A DNA stretch of 64,000 bases from Mrakia gelida (lineage: Eukaryota > Basidiomycota > Tremellomycetes > Cystofilobasidiales > Mrakiaceae), in assembly GCA_024345305.1 (NCBI GenBank), contig BRON01000013.1:806001-870000 (forward strand). The letters are read 5' to 3'. This document shows positions 46,301 through 57,681 of the stretch, in pieces. Each line of letters begins with the position of its first letter. The stretch's first letter is position 1. The notes below the pieces were generated by a model, which ran no database searches, was not told the DNA's origin, and saw nothing but the letters and a program-made list of their open reading frames with translations. A program made the position numbers and the translations under genes.

Positions 46301-47988
46301 CCTTCCCTCCTTCGAAACTGACTCGAACCGTTCTTGCGACGCTCTCAGTCCTCTCCTGCACTCCACTACCGCTTCTCCCCTGTCCTCATGCGCAACGCCC
46401 CCCAACAAACCGTCGACTCCTGGCTTCGATCCTCCTCCCTACTCTCCCCTCGGCTCCTCATCCCCGCCCTCCTCCAACAACAACACCTCCGACCCAACCC
46501 CCTCTCGCCCAACCACGCCATCCGTTACCTCTCCCACATCATCTTCACCTCCTCCCCCCCATGCACAGACCCAACCATCCACAACCTCCTCGTCACGTTC
46601 TACTGCTCCGACCCCAACCCGGACGACGGTCCTCTCCTTCGCTTCCTCGCCTCCTCTCCAGACGATCCAGAGACCGAACGACCGTACTACGACTTGGACT
46701 ACGCGCTCAGGTTGTGCATGAAGCACGAGAGGGTCGTGCCGTGCGTGCATATCTACTCCAAGATGGGACTTTGGGAGAGTTCGGTGGATCTGGCGTTGGA
46801 GAAGGGGGATTTGGACCTCGCGAAGGGGTGTGCGGATAAGGTTGCGGGGGAGGATGAAGGGTCGAGGAAGAAGCTTTGGTTGAAAATTGCGAAGTGGGTG
46901 GTGCAGGATAAGAAGGATATCAAGACGTGAGTGAGCTTTCGTTTTGGCTTTCGTTCGAGACGCGTCGACGAGCTTCTTTCTCCTTTTTTCTCTCTCTCTC
47001 TATCTTGTTCTTTCGTTCTTCCCTCATCCCCTTTAACCTTTAACTCGAGCTGACCTCCCTCCCCTCCCCTCCTTCCACTTCCATCCCTTCAGCGCGATGC
47101 GTTTCCTCGACTCCACCGACCTCATCAAGATCGAAGACATCCTCCCCTTCTTCCCCGACTTCGTCGTCATCGACGAGTTTAAAGAAGAGATTTGCATGGC
47201 TCTTGAGTCGTGTGGAGCTCACATCCAAACCCTCAAGGCAGAGATGGACGACGCGACTCAGTCCGCCGAGGCGATCAAGAAGGATATCGCTCAGCTCAAG
47301 GATCGGTTCATCACCATCGAACCCGAGGAGGTCTGCTCGCACTGCGAGAACTTGCTCATGGCGAGGCAGTTCTACGTCTTCCCGTGTCAGCACGCTTTCC
47401 ATGCGGATTGCTTGATCACTCTCGTGAGTTCGAGAGCTCGTTTTGTTCTTCTTCGCGTCTCGTCTCGTCTCGTCGTTTGTTCGTTGTTCGAGCTCGCTGA
47501 CCATCTCTTCGTTTCGTTTCTCTCTTCCTCTCATCTCACAGATCAAAGAGTTTGCCCCCTCCTCGGCCCTTCGACGAATCCTCTCCCTCCAAAACTCCCT
47601 CCTCAAAGCCGACCCCCCACCCTCCTCCTCCCTCCCACCCAACTCAACTCGAGCCCTCCTCTCCTCAGCCTACCCAACCTCCATCTCCTCCTCCTCGCCC
47701 CTCGTCCCCAACCGCCTAGCAGCAGCAGGAGATCGTCTTCGAGAGCTCATCGTCCCCGACGCTCTCGCAGCGGCCATCTCATCCAACGGAGGAGGATCGA
47801 AGAAGTCGAAGACCAGCAGCGCGGCGGCTGAAGTGGACAGCGTGAAGGGAGCGAGGTTGGAGAAGATGAGGGAGGAGTTGGATGATTTGCTGGCGGGTAG
47901 CTGCGTGCTTTGCGATTCGGTGGTGGCTGGGTTGGATCGACCTTTCATTGGAGAAGGGGAGGAGGAGGAGAAGGAGTGGACGATTTGA
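43324..47988 (+). CDS. VPS18: Vacuolar sorting protein Vps18/Pep3 (HOPS/CORVET core)
   Basis: A membrane-tethering subunit shared by the CORVET and HOPS complexes that drive endosome and vacuole fusion. Exon 1 is MFDDF (43324), joined to VEHAGSSTTTPSGFGG. The N-terminal beta-propeller part includes TPIFTLGHVQFTLPSTLLHL, LFMALHPLILIIIDLSDPTQ, ISGIWPDAAGKHLIVATTGG, EAWYLSPLTPEG and DCLVGTSQGQIHYLALQASE. The helical clathrin-type repeat part includes ADAFFAQGRFHQAAAKYALC, QSNLDRKTVYDLFLSHGRTD, YDLDYALRLCMKHERVVPCV and LWESSVDLALEKGDLDLAKG. The end is a RING-type zinc finger: VCSHCENLLMARQFYVFPCQ, HAFHADCL, and far downstream SCVLCDSVVAGLDRPF. This order and the split RING are typical of Vps18. 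One Gly-rich stretch near 44340-44500 looks specific to this species. Confidence 0.94.
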
Positions 47989-48818
47989 GCTCTCTGCGTC
48001 GCTTGATCTCGTTGTTTTTGGTTCGTTCGTTCTCGTTCTCCCTTTTCTTCCTCAGCTTTTGCGTAGATCGGTTCGCGAGGATCTTCATGTCTTTAACGAT
48101 ACGGAACGTGAGCGAAGAAACGTGGGCTAGCAGTATGGAGATGGGGAGAAGCGGGTCTGACGGGAAGGACAACAAGAATGGCGTTCGATCTCAGCTCTCG
48201 TTCGACGAGAGATCAAAGAGAGGTGAGCGGTCGAGACTCTCCTTTTGGTCTCGGAAGCTGGCCACGGGGGCGAGGGCGAAAAAACTGATCAGGCGGTTGA
48301 AGCGTCTTCGTCTTCCTGAAATGCGATGGTCTCGAAAGTCGCCATACCTCCCAAGGACGAGGAGGAAGGAGGTCAAGAAGGACGCAGAGGGCTCAGGAAG
48401 AGGCAGCACGCGGAGGTTCTTCGCTTGGGAGAAAACGCGTCAGTCGCGTCCGTTCGCTCGTGCTTTTCGAAGGCGAGGAAATTTTTGACTGACTTTCCTT
48501 TTGTTCGCTCCGAGAAAATCTTCCCAGTTGGGCTATCTCGGAGACTTTCGTTTTCTCGCGGCGAGGCTCGAAGTCAAACGGTTGTCTCTGGAAGTCAAAC
48601 CTCCCCCTCGTTTTTCCAACGGTTCTTTTGTCCTTCGTCCTTCCTCTTGGATCTTGGGTGTTGGGCTCCTCTCTAGCACACCATATCTCACCTTTGACCT
48701 CCTTCTGCCTTCGAATAAATGTTCCTCCCTTTTGCTGGTCCCCAACTACAACAACCTCTCACTCGCTCTCGCTCTCTCCCTCCTTCACCTTCCGCCTCAG
48801 CCCTCGGAGACGACAAAA
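47989..48818. promoter_or_regulatory. Intergenic region upstream of the amino-acid permease
   Basis: 830 nt between two plus-strand genes. It ends in a CT-rich tract before the start at 48819, typical for a highly expressed gene. No gene seen. Confidence 0.4.
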
Positions 48819-51580
48819 ATGACTGCCGATCCCCGACCTTCCTTCTCCGTTGACATCAACGACGAAAAACTGGACTCTTCCTCGCCTGACGGATCGCTGA
48901 AACCTCGCTCCTCGGATAACGATTACAAGAGGGACGACGACAACGAGGACACTCTGAATGCTAGGCATGTCGTTGCTGGTGAGTTGTGTTGAAGATTTTC
49001 TCGCAGGCGGAGGAGGGAAGGAAGAGGAAGAAGAAGAAGTTTGGTTGGTTTCGACCCGGATGAGCTCGACTCGAAGCTGACCGACCAACCTTTTCCTTTG
49101 CTCTTTGCAGCCTCCGACAACGGAGATGGAGAGTCTTTCGATGCTGTGCCACTCGCCAACCGAAGAATTGGGACTCTCAGTGCCGTCATGCTCATCGCTA
49201 ATCGGTGAGTTCATGAAACGAAGTGGATGGACCGAGTTGAGCGAACGACCGAGAGCTGACCTTAGATTTCCTCCCTCTTTCTCTTTTGCCTCCCTTCTCA
49301 GAATGATCGGAACCGGTATCTTCGCCACCCCTGCCTCCATCGTCGGATCTACAGGATCCATCGGTCTCGCTCTCATTCTCTGGGTCGTCGGATCGCTGAT
49401 CGCTGCTGCTGGACTCGCTGTGTGAGCTTCGTTCCTTTCCTCCCTCCTCTCGTGTTATTCCCCTTGGCTCGAAAGCTCATCATCGTCTCCCCCGCCTTTT
49501 TCTTCCCTAAGCTACCTCGAGTGGGCGACTGCCATTCCCCGGTCTGGAGGAGAGAAGAACTACCTTGTAAGTCTCGAGCTCGAGAAGGAAGACGAAGAAG
49601 GTTGGGCGGGCGAACTCGCGAACTCACGCTCTCGATCCCTCTCTCTTTTTCGCCCATCTCACAGGAATTCTACTACCGAAAACCCCTGTACCTCATCTCC
49701 TGCCTCTACGCTATGTACGCTGCCCTCCTCGGATGGCCCTCGGGAAACTCAGTTTACACGGGAGAGATGCTTCTCAACGCTGCTGTTCGTCCCCTCTCGT
49801 TCTCGTCCTCGTCCTCGTCCTCGTCGCGACTCGTCTCCTCTTCCCTCCTTTCGATACAAGCCCACTGACTCTCTCTCTCTCTCTCTCTCTGCTGCCTGTT
49901 CATCTCTCTAGGGTGTCGAGGTCGGACGATGGAACCAGCGAGCCATCGGAGTCGGAGTGGTCACCTTCGCTCTCCTCGTCCACGGATGCTCTCCTCGATG
50001 GGGTCTTCGACTCCAGAACGTCCTCGGATTCTTCAAGATCGGTGTGCTCGCTTTCATCATCTGCGCTGGATTCGCTGCTCTCGCTGGAAGGGTCAAGGCT
50101 GGAGCGCCCAACCCTTCCAACTTCACCAACGCGTTCGCTGGAACCAAGTCGGACGCCAACTCCTTCGTTCAGGCTCTCTACAACGTCATTTGGAGCTTCA
50201 TCGGCTATAGTAATGCGGTCAGTATCTTCTCTTTCGTATCTCGATCGTCGTCGATAAGGGAAGCGAGGGAGAGTCCGAAGACGCGAAGCCGAGTTCGAAG
50301 AAGCGAAGGCTGACCACCTCGCCTGCCGCTTCCCTCTCCTCCTCAGTTCTACTCCATGTCTGAGATCAAGTCTCCCATCAAGACCGTCAAGCGAGCTGCT
50401 CCCATCGCTATGCTTCTCGTCTCGGTGATCTGTGAGTTCCGTCTGGCTCGCTCTCGCTTCTTACGAATCGAAGACGCGTCCTGACTCTCCCTTGTCTTCT
50501 CTCCCTCATCGTCACTCTCTCTTTCAGATATGCTCGTCAACATCGCCTTCTTCGCCGCCGTCCCCAAGGACGTCATCCTCTCTTCCAACCGACTCCTCGC
50601 CGCCGAGTTCATGACCCGAATGTACGTCTCGCGTCGCTCGTCTTCGACTCGTTGTTCGAACGAGGCAACTCACTGACTCGTTTAACAATCTTGCCTCATC
50701 TCAGGTTCGGATCTACTGCTGGAGGAACGGCCATCTCCGTCATCATCGCTCTCTCCGCCATCGGAAACGTTCTTTCCGTCCTCTTCTCCCAGGGACGAGT
50801 TAACCAGGAGCTCGGACGAGAGTGCGTCTTTCATCCTCTTCATCGCGAGAAAAGCATTCCTTGCTAACCACATCTCTCTTCCCTATCTTCTCGCAGAGGT
50901 ATCCTCCCCTTCTCCAAGTTCTTCGCCTCCAACAAGCCCTTCAACTCCCCCTTCGCCGGTCTTGGACTTCAATGGGCCGTCACCCTCATCATCATCCTCG
51001 CCCCTCCCGGTGGAGACGCCTACTCGTTCCTCCTCAACTTGATCTCCTACCCTCTCAACATCTTCAACACCCTCATCTCCTTCGCCCTCGTCATGATCTA
51101 CTTCAACAAGAAGAAGTACCAGTGGTCGAGTCCCGTCACGGCTTCCCTCCCCGTCGTCGTGAGTTTATTTCCCTCGTTTCGACCTCTTCAACCCCTCCAG
51201 TCCCGACCTCGCGAGTTTGTCCTACCTTAGGGCGAACAACGAGCGAGGTTCTGGGTGCGGGGTGGGGTTTAAATCGTTGTGGAGACCCGAAAACTGACGC
51301 GTCGTCCCCTCCTCCCTTTCAGATCTTCTTCTTCCTCGCCAACCTCTTCCTCGTCATCGCTCCTATTGTTCCCCCGGCTATGGGCAATAAGGTCTACGAT
51401 ACGTTGCCATATTGGTTGCACGTCGTCGTGGGATTCGGGATCGTTGCCTGTGGTGGAGTTTGGTGGTTGGTGTGGTCGCAGATCCTCCCTCGACTCGGGA
51501 AGTACAAACTCGTCAGGACCGAGATCGTTGGGGACGACGGTCTTTCCAGGAGGGTGTTTTCGAAGCTGCATAAGGAATAG
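48819..51580 (+). CDS. Amino-acid permease (methionine-permease / LAT-like)
   Basis: A plasma-membrane amino-acid transporter of the APC superfamily. The acidic N-terminus (MTADPRPSFSVDINDEKLDS) leads into RRIGTLSAVMLIANRMIGTG and IFATPASIVGSTGSIGLALI: the GTG-IFATP segment is the unwound helix-one signature. Helices follow with SCLYAMYAALLGWPSGNSVY, AIGVGVVTFALLVHGCSPRW, FFKIGVLAFIICAGFAALAG, NFTNAFAGTKSDANSFVQAL, NVIWSFIGYSNAFYSMSEIK, MLVNIAFFAAVPKDVILSSN, ISVIIALSAIGNVLSVLFSQ, ILPFSKFFASNKPFNSPFAG and IFFFLANLFLVIAPIVPPAM. The GWxxxE-like and YxxxNAFYSMSEIK blocks match fungal permeases of the Mup1 group, where methionine is a common substrate; the exact substrate cannot be fixed. Inverted pieces of this gene lie at 5697-6380. 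No frameshift here: this is the working copy. Confidence 0.93.
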
Positions 51581-52752
51581 TTTGGTCCTCCTTAACTAGA
51601 TTTTGTACTAGATAGACGAGCTGGTTTCACTTTTACGACGTCGCGGTCTTGTTTTCGTTTTTCTTTATCTGCCTGCTTTTATTACGGACTATCTAGTTGC
51701 TCTCGCTTTAATTCTACGATCTTCTCATCTCTCATCCACTGACGAATGCTGAGAGTGCTCGGAAAGGATGTGAGAAGTGATCTTGGGGAGAACGAGCGAG
51801 CAGACGAACGAAGAGGAGCGGGAAAGCCGAACGCGAGCTTGACCGTCGAGCGAGAACACACGAGGCAAGCAAGATGAAGCGACTACTCCCAGATCGTACT
51901 TGCTCGTACACATACCGTGCATCTGCCGAAGAAGAGCTCCGGTCGATTCGAGACCAAAGGAGGGAAGACAAAGCGAACGACGCGTCGCTCGAAGTCGCGG
52001 GACCAAAGTCAAGCTCACCTCTCGAGAAAGGGACAGTCAGGTGTTGGAAAGTATTCAGTTCAGCTTGAGGGTGAGTGTTCGCATTTAGTAGTGGCTTACA
52101 GTCGTCGGCAACTTCTCTCGTTGAGCGAGAACCGAGGCAGAAAACAAACCAAAGGCGACTCGAACGGGTCGAACCAGATTATGTGGATTGAAGTGGCTCA
52201 ATTTGAGCATTCTTTGTAGCCTTAGCAAGGTTATTGACAGTGCAGCGGTCTTCGGACGGACGTGCGATTGTATAAGCGGACAGCGAGGTGCGGGAAGGGT
52301 GAACGACCGCTCGTCGCTCGTCGCCCTTTTTGGTGCCGTTTCCTTCCTCTATAATGGGTCGAGACATAACGTCATATACTGGGATGTTCCAGCTCGAGAG
52401 GCTCTGGCCTTGCTGCAGTTCTCGCAAACATGTGAAGGAACAAGCGAGAAAGGACGCGTCGACGAGGACGTTTTCCGTCTCAGCAAAGCGAGGTTGAGCT
52501 CGAGAAGTCCAACGTTTGGAGGTTATCCATATTCTCTCATACATAATCTAGTATCAGCACCAAAGCCGGACTTTATACAGAGGAACCGTGCTGGTCGAGC
52601 GAGGACGGGGACGCAGCCTTTTCTTTAGCAAAAATCATTACAAGCTCGAAAGGCTCCATTCAAGGGTTCCTCTCAACGTCGTCAACCTCAAGCTCCCCCT
52701 CCTTCTCCCCCCTCCCTTCGTTCTCTCCCCCCTCCAGTCTCAGGCGCCAGCG
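51581..52752. other. Intergenic region between the permease and the SUMO ligase
   Basis: About 1.17 kb. The first 150 nt are AT-richer, as expected for a 3' end; the rest holds no exon matching a neighbour. GACGCGTC copies lie at 51979 and 52453. Confidence 0.4.
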
Positions 52753-55700
52753 ATGTCGCACAACGATCCCAACAGTCCCTGGTCTGACTACCTCGTAAGT
52801 TCAGTCTCCGACGAGGAGGAAGGAGCAGGGAGGGAGGAGGGAGAGTGAGCTCAAGCTGACCCTTCGCGTCCTCCCTTCCTGCTCCTCCCTTGCTCCTCCC
52901 TCCCTCCCTCCCCAGTCTATCAGCCAAGGGTTCCAGTCTATGACGGTTCCTAGGATCCTCGATCTTCTCAAGATTGTGAACGCCGAGATGTTTGTGAACA
53001 TGAAGACTTCTCAGGGTCTGAAAGCAGAGATCTGCTCGAGGTCAGTCCTTCCTCCCCTCCTCCCTCCCTCCGTCGAGCTCCAGGGCCGTTTGAAGGGTGC
53101 ATATCGCAGCAGAAGTAGATGTGTTGGAAGCGTGGAGTGGGCATTGTCTGGTCGAGCTCGTGGCTGGGGACTGTGGGGGGTGGTGAAGCTGGAGAGCGGA
53201 AGCGGTGGGGAAGGAGGAGGAGGAGCGAGGTGAAGAGCTCGAGGAGGAGTGTCTTGGTTGAGCTCGAGCTGTGACTCGACCAAGAGATCTCCTCGCTCGC
53301 AAATCTTCACCTTCGTTCTTAGAAGCTGCCCATATCCTCGCTGTGAGGCCAGTAGCTCAGCAGGCGAGGGTCGAGTCGAGGGGGACGGCGCGGTGGCGAG
53401 GGCAGATAACGAGCTCGCGTGCGAGAAGACCTCCTTCCTCCGACCTACTTGTTGATCGAAGGATGGATATTGGAGCGCGAGCCGGCCTGATGCTGCTCGC
53501 ACCCCGCCTCGACTGTTAGCCGTGGTCCTCTTGCCCGAACGTCGTCTGGTGGAGAGCGGTCAGATCGTTCGAAGGAAAGTTGAGCTTGCTTTGCTGACCT
53601 CTTCTCCCTCCTTCCCTCCTCCTTCTCCCCAGGCTCAACGCTTGGCTCCAACACTGGAAGACGACCAACGACGTATCGAAATGGACGAAGTTCAAGGAGA
53701 TCTACTCTCGGTTCGAACGTGAGTCCTTCTGTTTCTCGACCTCTCTGTGAGAAGAAGGAGCTCGCGCTGATCCTGCTCCTCCCTTCACCTCCTTTGAACC
53801 TTCGAAGGCGCGGGTCGATACGGAGCGTCTCCTCTAGCAGCTCAACCAGTCTTCAGCCACAACCCTTACGGAGCGGCATCTGGATCAGTAGCCAAACCAC
53901 CACCTCCTGCCTACCCAGCCTACGGAAACAACTACGCCTGGCAGCAGCCCGGCGCGTCTGGATCTGGAGCCATCTTGCCTCCTGCGAAGAAGCCTGGTAC
54001 GTCTTTCCGCTGAGTGATAGCTTCGAGCTTCGAGCTGATTCTTCGCCTTGGTATCCAACAGTTGTCAAGTGGAAGGAATCTCCGTTGTTCAAGGTCGTCG
54101 AATCCGTCACGGACATGGTCTTCCTCAAAGGTTCGCTCTCTCGCTCTTTCCCGCTCGTCCTTCGTCCGCTGACCTTCCCTTCCTTCGTCCTCGGAACAGA
54201 GTCTCAATCTCAGAACGATCGTCAAGCGGCCGTCGGCTCCTTCAATCTCACCGACGACGTCCGTCAGAGAGTCGAGCGATCCCTGTTCGTCCATTTCCCA
54301 AGCGCGTCTCGTTCTTCTTCGCTCCCCTTCGCTGACCTCTCTCGTTCTGTCGTCGATTCAGTCTCTCGCCCAACGTCGCTCCTCGCCTCTCCCTTCGTCT
54401 TTTCTGCACCTCCTCCACCTACTACAACCTGCAAGGAGCTACCCACGCCGGTCTCGGAGGACTTCCCATCGAGTTCCCTCAGACGTCCGAAGTTCGAGTC
54501 AACCAGAGCCTCATCGCCGCCAACCTCAAGGGAATGAAGAAGAAGCCTGGAAGTTGTCCTCCAGCAGATCTGCAGAAGGGCAAGGCCGGAGAGTCGAGGC
54601 TGGTGAAGATGGGTCACAGCGACCTCAACAAGGTCGAGCTCGTTCATGTCAACTCGTTGGGTCCTCAGCACGTCAAGGCGAGTTCGAATTTCTTCGACTC
54701 GCGTCCCGAGAAGAAGCTCCGACTAATGCCTTTCTTCATCGTGTTCACAGAGATACTGGATGCAAGTCTGCCTGATCGAATCGACAACTCCCGCCGAGCT
54801 CGTCACGAAGGTCCAACGCCAACCGAGGAAGTCGAGAGCGGACGTCGTCGCTGGTAGTGAGTTCCACGAAGTTCTTTCTCGCGCTCCACTCTACATCGAT
54901 GTGCTGACTGACCTCTCTTTCTTCCTCCAGTGCAACAAGACGCCGAGGACGCTGAGATTCAGATCGGAGCTCTCACTCTCAACCTCAAGTGTCCCGTTCG
55001 TTCTCGTCTCCTTTCTTCGTCGCGTCTCTCTCTCTCTTCCCTTCAACTGACGCGTCTTCTTCTCTCTCTCCAGCTCTCCTACGTTCGAATGTCGACCCCA
55101 GTCCGATCCACCTCGTGCGATCATCTCCAGTGCTTCGAAGCGTCGAGTTGGTTCCAGATCAACGAGCAGACTCCTCAGTGGGCTTGTCCGATCTGCGAGC
55201 GAGTTCTGACGGTCGATAAGCTCTTCATCGACGAGTGAGTCCGCTCTCTTTACTTCTCCAATAGCTCCACGACGCGATGCTGACTCGTTCTCGACGCGTC
55301 TCTCCAGATTCACCGAGGAGATCATCAAAGCCTGCCCCGACTCCGTCGACGAAGTCCTCGTCGAGCCCGACGGTCTCTGGCACTCGAGCAACAAGAAGTA
55401 CGGATCCGCCGCTTGGCTCGCTGCCCACCCCATCGCCGTCAGTCAACCAGGATCGGTCCCAGGATCGCGGACGTCGACTCCTCTCGCCGAGGTTTCGAGC
55501 AAAGGAAAGAGCAAGGAGATCTTCACCCTCAGCAGCGACGACGACGACGACGATGGAGGAAGCCGACCACCTCCTCCTCGAGCGACCAGCAGTGCAGCTC
55601 CCAGGAGGTCGGTTCCCGTCGCGATGGAAGGACCTATCGACTTGACGCTCAGTTCGGACGAGGAGGACGCGAGACCCGTCGCTCGACCAGCAGCCCAGAG

Positions 55701-56664
55701 GAGTTCGAGCTCGGTTGGAGCAGCGTATTCTGGAGGAGCGAATGGAGCAGGAGGATCGTTGAAGAGATCGAACGATGGAGATGTGGGAGGCGCAGACAAG
55801 CGGCCGCGATACGACGCCAACGGTGCGGTTCTTTTCCGTCTTTTCCCATTTTCTTCTTCCCTCCGAGCGAGAGCTGACATCGTCTCATCGTTCTTCGCTC
55901 CTCCAGGATTCTCTTCTCCACTCCCAGTACCGACCGGAGCGACGAACGGGTCGTCGACTTCGGACGCGTCGAGGGTCATGCTCGACACCCTTCGAGCTCA
56001 AGCTCTCGCCTCCGCTCGAGCTTCCTCCTCCTCGGCAGCACCCTCCTCCAACCTTCCCTCCTACAATGACCCTAGCCAAGGTGGTCTTCGAGGAGGAGCC
56101 TCGTCGTCGTCCTCAACTCGAGATCCAAGGACGGATCATCCTTCGTTCCACCCTTCGTCTTCGTATCGACGACGAGACGACGACCGCGACGACGGATCAG
56201 GAATCGCCTCCACTTCCACCACCTCCTTCCCTTACGCCTCTTCCTCCTCGTCGTCCTCAACTTCCAACTCCAACTACAGGCTCCCTCCTCCTCAAGACTC
56301 CTCGACGGGGAAGTACGTCTCTTCCACCCACCATCACCATCGCTCTCCTCAACTCTCTCCTCCCTCCTCCTCCTCCGACACCGTCTCCACTCCTCCTCCC
56401 ATCCTCCCTCAACCCTCCACCTCTTCCCTCCTCCGACCTCAACTCCCTCCCCTCCCTCCCGCTCCTCTCCCTTACGGCCAGCTCGGATCGTTCAACAACC
56501 AACCTCAACCGGACTTCTTCGGCGCTCCAGGCGGAGGAGTGGGAGGAGGTTGGAACGGAGCAGCGAAGATGCCCAACTACCTCCCTGGAGTGCTTCAACC
56601 TGAGCAGGGAGGAGCAGGAGGAGTCGAGGTTCCGGGAGTGTGGGCACCCGAGTGGTATTACTGA
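52753..56664 (+). CDS. SIZ1: SUMO E3 ligase of the Siz/PIAS family
   Basis: It transfers SUMO to nuclear proteins. Exon 1 starts MSHNDPNSPWSDYL (52753); exon 2 gives a SAP-like helix pair (MTVPRILDLLKIVNAEMFVN). Then, after an unusually long intron, come LNAWLQHWKTTNDVSKWTKF and KEIYSRFER. The PINIT-type domain follows: KWKESPLFKVVESVTDMVFL, GGLPIEFPQTSEVRVNQSLI, AANLKGMKKKPG, and YWMQVCLIESTTPAELVTKV. The SP-RING is clear: LNLKCPLSYVRMSTPVRSTS, CDHLQCFEASSWFQINEQTP and QWACPICERVLTVDKLFIDE, with the Cys/His zinc ligands in place. A SUMO-interacting motif follows (IDLTLSSDEED). The C-terminal 250 residues are a Ser/Pro/Gly-rich disordered tail. Domain order and residues fit the family well. 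Confidence 0.93.
53041..53632 (+). other. 592-nt intron of the SUMO ligase gene
   Basis: The GTCAGT donor follows the codon start of CS(R), and the CTGACC...CCCCAG acceptor restores frame at LNAWLQHW. Neighbouring introns are about 60-120 nt, so this one is five times longer. Its inside is GC-rich. It holds one TAGCTCAGCAGG that looks like a tRNA A box, but no matching B box or cloverleaf. I see no snoRNA boxes. Confidence 0.6.
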
Positions 56665-57681
56665 GCGAGATCGGGGGAGCAGCGATTGGACGAGAGGGGA
56701 GATGGCGAGAGCGGAACGAGGTGACCGAGGAGAGGGACGTTCGAGTTTTTCTCTTTTGTAGCAGCAGCAGCTTTTTTCTTTTTCGGGTGATTTTCTATGT
56801 CGTCGTGTTCGATTCGAAGCTCGGTATCTCCAGAGCTGTGTTGGGATTGGTCGAGAACGGGGTGCGGATGAGACGAGAAAGAGGCGAAGAGGACGTGAGC
56901 CTCGAGCTCGCGAGGAGCGGAGGCAGGTTTTGCAGACGGAAACGTTCGAACGACCTTGGATGTGTTGAGATCGAGTACAGACGAATAAGGACGACATCGT
57001 AGAGAAGAGCCATGGCACAGAAGGAGAAAGGGAAGGGTCAGGCTGAGGGCTCGGCGTTCGCTTTCTCGCGAGACGAGATGGAGGACGGAGGGCAGCTCGA
57101 GGAGAGCCAGCTTCGCGGTCCGGATGGAAACTTTCACGTCGATCAACAACAAGGAGGCCAAGTAGGGTGCATAGAACATTGTATGTATATCATTTTTTCG
57201 GGTTTATGGCTCCTTTGTTTGACCCTTTTTGGCAAGATTTGACTACGCTCAGCTTTCGAGGGCAAAGGAGGAATCGTTCTTCCCTTCCTCTTTACCCTCA
57301 CCCTCCTCCCCACTCTCTTCTCTTTTCTCTTTTTCTCAAGGGTCAGCACCTCTCGGATCACCTCCTCTATCTCCTCTCCCTCTCCCAGCAAGAACTGACT
57401 CTTTTGCTGCCTTGTACACCTCTTTTCTCCCACGCATCTCGTTCCGACCCTTCCTCCTCCCTCCTTCCTTTACCTCTCCCCCCCTTCCCTCCCTCACACG
57501 ACCTCCCAACCCTCCCTCCTCTCGATCATCACGACCTCCTCCTCTTCCTCTTCGCGTTCCCCCTCTTTTCAGGTAAGTTTCTTCGTTCATTCTCGATCCT
57601 GAGCGTTGAAAAGAGCGCTGGCTTATCACGCTCTCTCCCTTTGGCCATCTTTCTTCCCTCCCTTCCTTCCGTCCCTTCCAG
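56665..57681. promoter_or_regulatory. Promoter region of the ADP/ATP carrier
   Basis: About 1 kb with a long CT-rich stretch (57260-57680) just before the carrier start, typical of strongly expressed genes in these yeasts, where a leader intron may also occur. No other gene could be supported, although a small open frame exists at 57012-57242. Confidence 0.45.

Noticed and set aside
51725..52018. Minus-strand open frame after the permease.
   Set aside because: No recognisable protein pattern and no splice connections; likely chance.
53300..53420. Possible tRNA gene in the long SUMO ligase intron (TAGCTCAGCAGG like an A box).
   Set aside because: No matching B box at the right distance and no acceptor stem could be paired; chance match in GC-rich DNA.
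57012..57242. Small open frame MAQKEKGKGQAEGSAFAF as a separate gene.
   Set aside because: No splice signals, no family resemblance and it lies in the promoter region of the carrier; open frames of this size are common here by chance.
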